Position numbers and translations under genes: made by a program
DNA from: Myxococcales bacterium
GTDB lineage: Bacteria; Myxococcota; Myxococcia; Myxococcales; Myxococcaceae
Direction: 5' to 3'
Length of the DNA: 64,000 nt
NCBI GenBank assembly: GCA_016191815.1
Contig: JACPVI010000059.1
Coordinates: 32,855-96,854 of the forward strand
The notes under the pieces: model-generated
Told to the model about the DNA's origin: nothing
The model's input: the letters and a program-made list of their open reading frames with translations, nothing else
Database searches by the model: none
Part shown: one piece after another, positions 1 through 7,519 of the stretch
Numbering within the stretch: the stretch's first letter is position 1
Layout: each line of letters begins with the position of its first letter

Positions 1-71
1 CGAATTGCTGGTCGCCACGCGCCAGCGGCAGGCAAGCGGGACTGCGCAGGCCGCGGGCCCGCATTTTCAAC

Positions 72-93
72 GTGAACGTGAATTCACGTTCAC
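72..93. promoter_or_regulatory. 22-bp perfect palindrome, probable operator (copy 1)
   Basis: The sequence GTGAACGTGA followed by ATTCACGTTCAC-type symmetry reads identically on both strands over 22 bp, with an EcoRI-like GAATTC at the centre. Each half carries GTGAACGTGA. Length and perfect symmetry suit a dimeric TetR- or similar helix-turn-helix regulator. Which regulator binds is not visible in the window. Confidence 0.6.
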
Positions 94-188
94 ATATCCG
101 AGCCGCTTTTCGCCGCCAGGTGGCTCGGTAACCCTCCGAACATACGGCCAGAAACTCGCGTCCGCCGGCCGGCCACCCGGAGATTTTT

Positions 189-212
189 CGTGAACGTGAG
201 TTCACGTTCACG
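189..212. promoter_or_regulatory. 24-bp near-perfect palindrome, probable operator (copy 2)
   Basis: This repeats copy 1 almost exactly (GTGAACGTGA, then GTTCACGTTCAC), with one central base changed, and the outer C/G pair extends the symmetry to 24 bp. The centres of the two copies lie about 118 bp apart. It sits 243 bp before the GTG of the downstream dehydrogenase, so it could control that gene, a gene off the left edge, or both. Confidence 0.6.
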
Positions 213-454
213 ATGAAAAAATGGGCGCCCTGCCCGGGTTTCGGGCGGCGAGCTGGCCGGCGCTTCCGCACCATGACGCGAGGCCGAGGCTTTCGAGCGC
301 GGCCTCATTGGTGCGGCGGCCGCTCGGGCCAGTATTCGATCTCGGCTCTGCACTGGCGCGCACTCGCGGAGGGCGACGCTGGGTGAGCCAGCGCTTCCGG
401 GCTCGCGCCGCGACGAGAAACGCGGCAGATTCGCCGGCCCGGGAGGACATCACC

Positions 455-1267
455 GTGAGCGAAGCGACTTTGGGATTGGCCATCGTCACCGGCGCATCCT
501 CCGGGATCGGCCTCGAGCTGGCCCGACAGCTGGCACGCGAGGGCCGGCCCGTCCTCGCGGTCGCGCGCCGAGAGGATCGACTCCTCGCGCTCGCCGCGGA
601 GGCCAAAGCCGCGGGCGCGGCGCCGGTCTTCCCGCTCGCGGTGGACCTCGCCTCCGAGGGCGCCCCCGACCGGGTCCGCGCGTCCGCCGCCTCACACGGC
701 CCGGTCGAGTGGCTGGTCAACAACGCCGGGGCTGGGAAGTTCGCCCCCGCCCTCCAGGTGCCGAGGGAGGAGCAAGTAAAGGAGATCCGCACCATGTGCG
801 AGGCGGTGGTGGCGCTCACCGCCACCTTCCTCCCGGAGATGGTGGCGCGCCGTCGCGGAGTCGTCCTCAACGTCGCTTCGGCTGCCGGCTTCCAGCCCAC
901 TCCGCAGATGGCCGTGTACGGCGCGGCGAAGGCGTTCGTCCTCTCCTACTCCGAGGCGATGGCGGTCGAGTTGAGAGGCACCGGCGTCACCGTGACCGCC
1001 TTCTGCCCGGGGCCGGTCACCACGGAGTTCTTCGACCACGCCGCTCCCGGCGTGCCCAGGAAGAAGCCCGCCCGCGAGCTGACCGCCGAGGAGTGCGCCC
1101 GCCTGGGCATCGAGGCCGCCAAGCGCGGCAAGGTGGTGGCCGTCCCCGGGCTCCCCAACAAGCTCACCGCGGTGGCCTCCCAGCTCGCGCCGCGCGGGTT
1201 GGTCCGCTGGGCCACCGGCAAGATGGGGCTGACCTACCTGGGCTACCCGCCACCGGGTCGAAACTGA
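455..1267 (+). CDS. Short-chain dehydrogenase/reductase (SDR family)
   Basis: A classical SDR oxidoreductase of about 270 residues, the usual family length, expected to be cytosolic and to use NAD(P)H. Visible motifs are the cofactor-binding TGASSGIG at residues 12-19, the structural NNAG at 89-92, a serine near 142 and the catalytic YxxxK at Tyr155/Lys159. The C-terminal part (residues 200-270) is basic and ends near a short hydrophobic stretch, as in the DltE/YqjQ-like ketoreductase branch. The GTG at 455 was chosen because GGGAGGA lies just upstream and the cofactor motif then starts at the usual distance; the open frame runs further upstream without homology. The substrate cannot be deduced. 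The upstream palindromes suggest control by a TetR-type repressor (inference). Confidence 0.9.
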   Translation: MSEATLGLAIVTGASSGIGLELARQLAREGRPVLAVARREDRLLALAAEAKAAGAAPVFPLAVDLASEGAPDRVRASAASHGPVEWLVNNAGAGKFAPALQVPREEQVKEIRTMCEAVVALTATFLPEMVARRRGVVLNVASAAGFQPTPQMAVYGAAKAFVLSYSEAMAVELRGTGVTVTAFCPGPVTTEFFDHAAPGVPRKKPARELTAEECARLGIEAAKRGKVVAVPGLPNKLTAVASQLAPRGLVRWATGKMGLTYLGYPPPGRN

Positions 1268-1378
1268 CCCGCGGCCCCGCACACTCCCTACACAGGCTGC
1301 TCAACTTCCGCTTGCGCGCGAGCGGCTGCCGGGCGAGTCTTTCGACCTCTCATCGCAGACACACCAGGGGAAACTCCA

Positions 1379-4300
1379 ATGGTCAATCCGAGTGCGGCGG
1401 CGCGCACCGCGGGCGAGATCGCCGTCACCGATCAGGGCGCGTTCCTGAGCTCGGTCCTCGAGGGCTCGACCGAGTACTCCATCGTCGGGAAGGACCTCCA
1501 GGGGAAGATCCTCACCTGGAACGAAGGCGCCCGGCGGATCTACGGCTACGACGCGGCGGACGTGGTGGGCAAGGCGAGCGCCTTCATCCTCCACGACCCT
1601 GAGGACGTGCGGAGCGGGCAGGCGCAGGCGATCCTCGACGAGGTCGGCCGCACCGGAAAGTGGTCCGGAGAGCTGAGGCGCGTGCGCAAGAACGGCTCCC
1701 AGTTCACCGCCTTCGTCACCATCACCTTGAGGCGCGACCCGGCGGGGAACCCGATCGGCTTCACGATGATCTCCCGGGACTTGACCGAGTCCCAGCGGAT
1801 CCTGCGCGAGCTGCGCGAGTCCCAGGAGTACAACCGCGGGCTGATCGAGTCGAACATCGACGCCCTGATGACCACCGATCCGCTGGGGGTGATCAGCGAC
1901 GTCAACCGCCAGATGTGCGAGATGACCGGCTACTCCCGCGAGGAGCTGATCGGCTCGCCCTTCAAGCGCTACTTCACCGACCCGCGAAGGGCGGAGGACG
2001 GCATCCGCCAGGTGCTCGCGGAGGACCGCGTCACCAACTACGAGCTGGTGATGCGCTCCCGCGGAGGGAGGCAGACGGTGGTCTCCTACAACGCCACCAC
2101 CTTCCGCTCCGCCGACCGCAAGCTCAAAGGGGTGTTCGCCGCCGCCCGCGACATCACCGCCCAGAAGCGCCTCGAGGAGGACCTGCGCCAGGCGCAGAAC
2201 TACACCCGCGGCCTGATCGAGGCCTCGGTGGACGCGCTGCTCACCGTCGATCCCGACCTCAAGGTGACCGACGTCAACGAGCAGACCGTCCGGGTCACCG
2301 GCTACTCCCGCGAGGAGCTGATCGGCAGCCCCTTCCCCGACTACTTCACCGACCCGGCCCGGGCCAGCGAGGGCGTGCAGAAGACGCTCGCCGAAGGCTT
2401 CGTCACCAACTACGTCCTCGGGCTCAAGGCCAAGAGCGGCAAGGAGACCCTGGTCTCCTTCAACGCCTCGGTCTTCAAGGACACCGAAGGAGGGGTGAAG
2501 GGCATCTTCGCCGCTGCCCGCGACATCACCGAGCAGAAGCGCCTCGAGGAGGACCTCCGGCAGGCCCAGAACTACACCCGCGGCCTGATCGAGTCCTCGG
2601 TCGACCCGATGATCACCGTCGATCCGGACCTCACCATCACCGACGTGAACGAGCAGATGGTCCGCCTCACCGAGGTCGCCAAGCAGCAGCTCATCGGGAG
2701 CCGGTTCAACGCCTACTTCACCGAGCCGGAGCGCGCCGCCGCCGGCGTCCGCCAGACGCTCCGCGAGGGCTACGTCACCAACTACGAGCTGACCCTGCGC
2801 ACGCCCTCCGGCCGGCAGGTCTTGGTGTCCTTCAACGCCTCGATCTTCAAGGACACCGAAGGCAAGGTCCGCGGCATCTTCGCGGTGGCGCGCGACGTCA
2901 CCGAGCAGCGGAGGCTGGAGGCGCAGCTCCGCGAGCAGCAGAACTACAGCCGGAGCCTGATCGAGGCCTCGGTCGACGCGCTGGTCACGGTGGACCCGCA
3001 AGGGCGGATCACCGACGTGAACGAGCAGATGGTGAAACTGATCGGCGAGGGCCGCCAGAAGCTGATCGGCAGCCCCTTCGCCGGGTTCTTCACCGACCCC
3101 TCGCGCGCCACCTTGGGGGTGAGGAAGACCTTCGACGAAGGGGTGGTGAAGAACTACGAGCTGGCCGTGCGCGCCAAGGGCGGCGCCGAGACCTTGGTCT
3201 CCTTCAACGCGGCGGTGTTCCGCGACACCGCGGGGAAGGTGGCGGGCATCTTCGCCGCCGCCCGCGACATCACCGATCAGAAAAGGCTAGAGCAGGAGCT
3301 GCGCGAGCAGCAGGCCTACAACCGCGGGCTGATCGAATCGAACATCGACGCGCTGATGACCACCGACCCCCTGGGGATCATCACCGACGTGAACCGGCAG
3401 ATGTGCGCGGTGACCGGGAGGACCCGAGAGGAGCTGCTCGGCACCCCCTTCAAGGGCTACTTCACCGATCCCAAGCGCGCCGAGGACGGCATCCGGAAAG
3501 TGCTGGCCGAGGGGAGGGTCACCAACTACGAGCTGACCATCCGCGCCAAGGACGGCAAGGAGACGGTGGTCTCCTACAACGCCACCACCTTCACCGGAGA
3601 GGACGGGAGGCTGCGCGGGGTGTTCGCCGCCGCCCGCGACATCACCGCCCAGAAGCGCCTGGAGGACCAGCTCCGGCAGGCGCAGAACTACAACCGCGGC
3701 CTGATCGAGTCCTCGGTGGACGCGATGCTCACCGTGGCGCCGGACTTCACCATCACCGACGTCAACGAGCAGATGGCCAAGCTCTCCGGCTACGGCCGCG
3801 AGCAGCTCATCGGCAGCTCCTTCAAGGACTACTTCACCGAGCCCGAGCGCGCCTCGGCCGGCGTGCAGAAGACCCTGGCCGAGGGCTACGTCACCAACTA
3901 CGAGCTGTTGCTCCGCTCCCGGCACCGGCGGGAGATCCTGGTCTCCTTCAACGCCTCGGTGTTCAAGGACACCGAGGGGACGGTGCGGGGAATCTTCGCG
4001 GTGGCCCGCGACGTCACCGAGCAGCGCAGGCTGGAGGAGCAGCTCCGCGAGTCGCAGAACTACAACCGCGGGCTGATCGAGTCCTCGGTGGACGCGCTGG
4101 TCACGGTGGACCCGGACCTCACCATCACCGACGTCAACGAGCAGATGGTGAAGTTGACCGGCTCCTCGCGGGAGGAGCTGATCGGCAGCTCCTTCAAGGA
4201 CTACTTCACCGAGCCCTCGCGCGCCGCCGCCGGCGTGCGGCAGACCCTGGAGGAGGGCTCGGTCACCAACTACGAGCTCGTCCTCAAGTCCCGCACCGGC

Positions 4301-7108
4301 AAGCGGACGGTGGTCTCCTTCAACGCCGGCACCTTCAAGGACACCGCGGGGCGGGTGGCCGGCATCCTCGCCGCCGCCCGCGACATCACCGCCCAGAAGC
4401 GGCTCGAGGAGCAGCTCCGCGAGCAGCAGAACTACAACCGCAGCCTGATCGAGTCGAGCGTCGACGCGCTGCTGACCGTCGATCCCGCCGGGCTGATCAC
4501 CGACGTGAACGAGCAGACCGCCAAGCTGCTCGGCTACAACCGCAAGCAGCTGGTGGGCAGCCCCTTCGTCGGCTACTTCACCGACGCGGCCCACGCCCGG
4601 GCCGGGGTGCAGAAGACCTTCGAGGAGGGGTTCGTCACCAACTACGAGCTGGTGGTCCGCTCGAGGTCGGGCCGGAAGATGCCGGTATCCTTCAACGCGG
4701 CGGTCTTTCGCGACACCGCCGGAGCGGTGGCCGGCATCCTCGCCGCCGCCCGCGACATCACCCAGCAGAAGCAGATCGAGCAGGAGATCCGCGACCAGCA
4801 GACCTACACCCGCGGGCTGATCGAGTCGAACATCGACGCCCTGATGACCACCGACACCCTGGGGATCATCACCGACGTGAACCGGCAGATGTGCGCGGTC
4901 ACCGGGAGGACCCGGGAGGAGCTGATCGGCACCCCGTTCAAGGACTACTTCACCGATCCCCGGAGGGCCGAGGACGGCATCCGGCGGGTGCTCGCCGAAG
5001 ACCGGGTCACCAACTACGAGCTGACCTTGCGCTCCAAGGACGGCAAGGAGACGGTGGTCTCCTACAACGCCACCACCTTCAAGGGCGCCGACGGGAGGCT
5101 CAGGGGCGTGTTCGCCGCCGCCCGCGACGTCACCGAACAGAAGCGGCTGGAGGACCAGATCCGAGAGCAGAACCGCGAGCTGACCGAGACCACCGCGTTC
5201 ATGAACAACGTGCTCGAGAGCTCCACCGAGTACTCGATCATCGCCAAAGACCTGGAAGGGAAAATCCTCGCCTGGAACGAGGGCGCCCGGCGGAACTATG
5301 GCTACTCCTCCGAGGAGATGGTGGGCAAGGCGAACTCCCGCATCCTCCACGCGCCCGAGGACGTCGACTCGGGCCGGGTGAGGACGTTCCTCGACTCGGC
5401 CCTCGCCACCGGCAAGGCCGAGGGCGTCTTCGAGCGGGTGCGCAAGAACGGCCAGCGCTTCACCGCCTCGGTAGCGGTCACCTTGCGTCGCGACGCCACC
5501 GGCGCGCCGATCGGCTACGTGCTCATCTCCAAGGACATCACCGAGCAGAAGCGGCTCGAGGAGCAGCTCCGGCGCAAGAACGACGAGCTGGAGGAGCAGA
5601 ACCGCCGCGTCCAAGAGGCCAACCGGCTCAAGAGCGAGTTTTTGGCGAACATGTCCCACGAGCTGAGGACGCCGCTCAACGGGATCATCGGCTTCTCCGA
5701 GCTGATGCACGACGGCAAGGTGGGCCCGGTCACCCCCGAGCACCGGGAGTACCTGGGAGACATCCTCACCAGCGCCCGCCACCTCTTGCAGCTCATCAAC
5801 GACGTGCTCGACCTCTCCAAGGTGGAGTCCGGGAAGATGGAGTTCCGCCCCGAGCCGGTGGACCTCGGCAAGCTCGCCGCCGAGGTGAGGGACGTGCTCC
5901 GCACCCTGGCCTCGAAGAAGCGGATCGCCGTGCAGACCGAGGTCTCGCCCGAGCTCACCGGCGTGGTGATCGACCCGGCCAAGTTCAAGCAGGTGCTCTA
6001 CAACTACCTGTCGAACTCGCTGAAGTTCACCCCCGACGATGGGCAGGTCACCATCCGTCTGTTGCCCGAAGGGTCCGACTTCGTCCGGCTGGAGGTGGAG
6101 GACACCGGGATCGGCATCAAGTCCGAAGACTTCGGGCGGCTGTTCATCGAGTTCCAGCAGCTCGACGCGAGCAAGTCGAAGAAGTACCAGGGCACCGGAC
6201 TCGGGCTCGCCCTGACCAGGCGAATCGTCGAGGCCCAGGGCGGCCGCGTGGAGGTCAAGAGCGCTCCCGGCAAGGGGAGCACCTTCGCCGCCGCGCTGCC
6301 CCGCACTTCACCGGTGGGCGTGGTCGCCCCCGCCGACGATCCCCGGCCCCGCCCCGCGCCCCCTCATTCCCCCACGGTGCTGGTGGTGGAGGATGACCCG
6401 AAGGATCGCGCCTGGCTGGTCGACACCCTCGGCCGAGCCGGTTACTCGGTGCAGGTCGCCCAGAGCGGGACCGAGGCGTTGTCCCTGGCCAAGACCCGAG
6501 CCTACGACGCCATCACCCTCGACCTGCTGCTGCCCGACATCAGCGGGTGGGAAGTGCTGAGGGCGATTCGCTCGGAGGGGCCAAACCGCGCCGCGCCCAC
6601 CATCGTGGTCACCGTGATTTCAGAGAAAGGGGCGGCCCTCGGTTTCGCGATCAGCGACTTTCTGGTCAAGCCAGTCCAGGCCGAGGAGCTGCTCGCGGCC
6701 CTCCGCCGCGCGGGGGTGCCCCCGGGGGCCACCGGACCGGTCTTGGTGATCGACGACGACCCGAACGCCCTCAAGCTCGCCGAGCAGGTGCTGCGGGCCA
6801 GCGGCTATCAGGCCCTCTGCGTGCAAGACGGCGAGACCGGCCTCCGCGCCGCGAAGAGCGAGCGCCCGCTGGCGGTGATCCTCGACCTCTTGATGCCGGG
6901 AATGGACGGCTTCGAGTTCCTCCGCCGCTTCCGCCGCTCCTCCAGCGGGCGCAACACGCCGGTGATCGTCTGGACGGTGAAGGACCTCTCCTCCAAGGAG
7001 CGGGCCCGGCTCAAGGACACCGTCCAGGCGATCGTCGGCAAGGGAGAAGGTTCGACCTCCGACATTCTCGACGAGATCAGGGCGCACCTCCCCGCTGGAA
7101 AGAGCTGA
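1379..7108 (+). CDS. Giant hybrid histidine kinase with eleven PAS domains and two receivers
   Basis: This 1909-residue protein has no transmembrane segment and should be a cytosolic sensor. PAS1 (residues 15-145) and PAS11 (about 1268-1405) form a matching pair sharing STEYSI and GKIL.WNEGARR. Between them lie nine PAS domains of exactly 124 residues each (about 150-1265), joined by short LREQQNY-type helices. A coiled coil then leads to HisKA (His1427 in the HELRTP box) and HATPase. Two receiver domains follow, with acceptor aspartates near 1715 and 1836; the lysine of the first is in LVKP, while the second has VGKG in place of the usual KP. AGGGG before the ATG supports the start. The gene heads a cluster with two further phosphorelay genes. 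The signal sensed is unknown, and I see no obvious haem or flavin signature. Confidence 0.93.
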   Translation: MVNPSAAARTAGEIAVTDQGAFLSSVLEGSTEYSIVGKDLQGKILTWNEGARRIYGYDAADVVGKASAFILHDPEDVRSGQAQAILDEVGRTGKWSGELRRVRKNGSQFTAFVTITLRRDPAGNPIGFTMISRDLTESQRILRELRESQEYNRGLIESNIDALMTTDPLGVISDVNRQMCEMTGYSREELIGSPFKRYFTDPRRAEDGIRQVLAEDRVTNYELVMRSRGGRQTVVSYNATTFRSADRKLKGVFAAARDITAQKRLEEDLRQAQNYTRGLIEASVDALLTVDPDLKVTDVNEQTVRVTGYSREELIGSPFPDYFTDPARASEGVQKTLAEGFVTNYVLGLKAKSGKETLVSFNASVFKDTEGGVKGIFAAARDITEQKRLEEDLRQAQNYTRGLIESSVDPMITVDPDLTITDVNEQMVRLTEVAKQQLIGSRFNAYFTEPERAAAGVRQTLREGYVTNYELTLRTPSGRQVLVSFNASIFKDTEGKVRGIFAVARDVTEQRRLEAQLREQQNYSRSLIEASVDALVTVDPQGRITDVNEQMVKLIGEGRQKLIGSPFAGFFTDPSRATLGVRKTFDEGVVKNYELAVRAKGGAETLVSFNAAVFRDTAGKVAGIFAAARDITDQKRLEQELREQQAYNRGLIESNIDALMTTDPLGIITDVNRQMCAVTGRTREELLGTPFKGYFTDPKRAEDGIRKVLAEGRVTNYELTIRAKDGKETVVSYNATTFTGEDGRLRGVFAAARDITAQKRLEDQLRQAQNYNRGLIESSVDAMLTVAPDFTITDVNEQMAKLSGYGREQLIGSSFKDYFTEPERASAGVQKTLAEGYVTNYELLLRSRHRREILVSFNASVFKDTEGTVRGIFAVARDVTEQRRLEEQLRESQNYNRGLIESSVDALVTVDPDLTITDVNEQMVKLTGSSREELIGSSFKDYFTEPSRAAAGVRQTLEEGSVTNYELVLKSRTGKRTVVSFNAGTFKDTAGRVAGILAAARDITAQKRLEEQLREQQNYNRSLIESSVDALLTVDPAGLITDVNEQTAKLLGYNRKQLVGSPFVGYFTDAAHARAGVQKTFEEGFVTNYELVVRSRSGRKMPVSFNAAVFRDTAGAVAGILAAARDITQQKQIEQEIRDQQTYTRGLIESNIDALMTTDTLGIITDVNRQMCAVTGRTREELIGTPFKDYFTDPRRAEDGIRRVLAEDRVTNYELTLRSKDGKETVVSYNATTFKGADGRLRGVFAAARDVTEQKRLEDQIREQNRELTETTAFMNNVLESSTEYSIIAKDLEGKILAWNEGARRNYGYSSEEMVGKANSRILHAPEDVDSGRVRTFLDSALATGKAEGVFERVRKNGQRFTASVAVTLRRDATGAPIGYVLISKDITEQKRLEEQLRRKNDELEEQNRRVQEANRLKSEFLANMSHELRTPLNGIIGFSELMHDGKVGPVTPEHREYLGDILTSARHLLQLINDVLDLSKVESGKMEFRPEPVDLGKLAAEVRDVLRTLASKKRIAVQTEVSPELTGVVIDPAKFKQVLYNYLSNSLKFTPDDGQVTIRLLPEGSDFVRLEVEDTGIGIKSEDFGRLFIEFQQLDASKSKKYQGTGLGLALTRRIVEAQGGRVEVKSAPGKGSTFAAALPRTSPVGVVAPADDPRPRPAPPHSPTVLVVEDDPKDRAWLVDTLGRAGYSVQVAQSGTEALSLAKTRAYDAITLDLLLPDISGWEVLRAIRSEGPNRAAPTIVVTVISEKGAALGFAISDFLVKPVQAEELLAALRRAGVPPGATGPVLVIDDDPNALKLAEQVLRASGYQALCVQDGETGLRAAKSERPLAVILDLLMPGMDGFEFLRRFRRSSSGRNTPVIVWTVKDLSSKERARLKDTVQAIVGKGEGSTSDILDEIRAHLPAGKS
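1841..5188 (+). repeat. Nine-copy 372-bp coding tandem repeat (PAS array)
   Basis: The CTGATCGAG codons for the LIE motif occur at 1841, 2213, 2585, 2957, 3329, 3701, 4073, 4445 and 4817, so the period is exactly 372 bp (124 codons) with no insertion or deletion in nine copies. Units 1, 5 and 9 share a distinct subtype (SNIDALMTTD, DVNRQMC, VSYNATTF), while the others carry SVDA..TVDP, DVNEQ and VSFNA. A four-unit super-period is therefore overlaid on the basic repeat. Confidence 0.95.
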
Positions 7109-7126
7109 GATCTACGGAGGCCCCCT

Positions 7127-7519
7127 TTGCCCGGTGAACCCGTCCTGATCATCGACGACAACCCGATCAACCTGAAACTGGCGCGGGTGCTCCTCGCCGC
7201 CGAGGGCTACGAGGTGCGCACCGCCGCCGACGCCGAGCAGGCCCTGGAGGTCCTGGCCAGCTTCCGGCCCCGTCTCGTGATCATGGACCTCCAGCTTCCC
7301 GGAATGGACGGGCTCGAGCTGACCCGGAAGCTGAAGGCAGATCCTGCAACCCGCGGCGCGGTGATCCTCGCGGTCACCGCCTACGCGATGAAGGGCGACG
7401 AGCAAAAGGCGCTGGACGCTGGCTGCGACGACTACATCCCCAAGCCCATCGACACCCGCACGCTCCCAGCGGTGGTCGCCAGGCATCTCGCCAGAGCGAG
7501 GAAGGAGGGCGAGCGATGA
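7127..7519 (+). CDS. Single-domain response regulator (CheY/DivK-like)
   Basis: A stand-alone receiver of 130 residues with no output domain. The acidic pair is Asp10/Asp11, the phosphoacceptor is Asp54 in IMDLQLPGMDG, the switch threonine is Thr84 and the conserved lysine is Lys106 in PKPID. All key residues are present, so it should be phosphorylatable. The start is TTG at 7127, preceded by GGAGG. It sits 18 bp after the giant PAS kinase, and its stop overlaps the start of the next kinase by four bases, so the three genes are probably co-transcribed and this protein may shuttle phosphoryl groups between the two hybrid kinases (inference). Confidence 0.92.
   Translation: MPGEPVLIIDDNPINLKLARVLLAAEGYEVRTAADAEQALEVLASFRPRLVIMDLQLPGMDGLELTRKLKADPATRGAVILAVTAYAMKGDEQKALDAGCDDYIPKPIDTRTLPAVVARHLARARKEGER

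Larger units (their letters stand above)
1..454. other. Intergenic region with two operator-like palindromes
   Basis: I find no convincing gene here: the open frames on both strands are short, arginine/proline-rich and lack ribosome binding sites. The stretch holds two copies of a long palindrome (described separately) followed by about 240 bp of leader before the dehydrogenase start. A divergent gene may begin just left of the window, which would make this a shared control region, but the sequence shown cannot confirm it. Confidence 0.5.

Noticed and set aside
1301..3001. Long minus-strand open frame opposite the PAS array
   Set aside because: It is a GC-rich shadow, rich in Gly, Val, Leu and Asp from the antisense of the PAS repeat, with no start signal or homology; the sense frame has clear domains.
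1841..5188. CRISPR-like or satellite tandem repeat
   Set aside because: Units are 372 bp, diverged mostly at third codon positions and encode intact PAS domains, so it is a coding repeat.
3287..5782. 831-codon minus-strand open frame
   Set aside because: It repeats with the same 372-bp period as the PAS array and is its antisense image.
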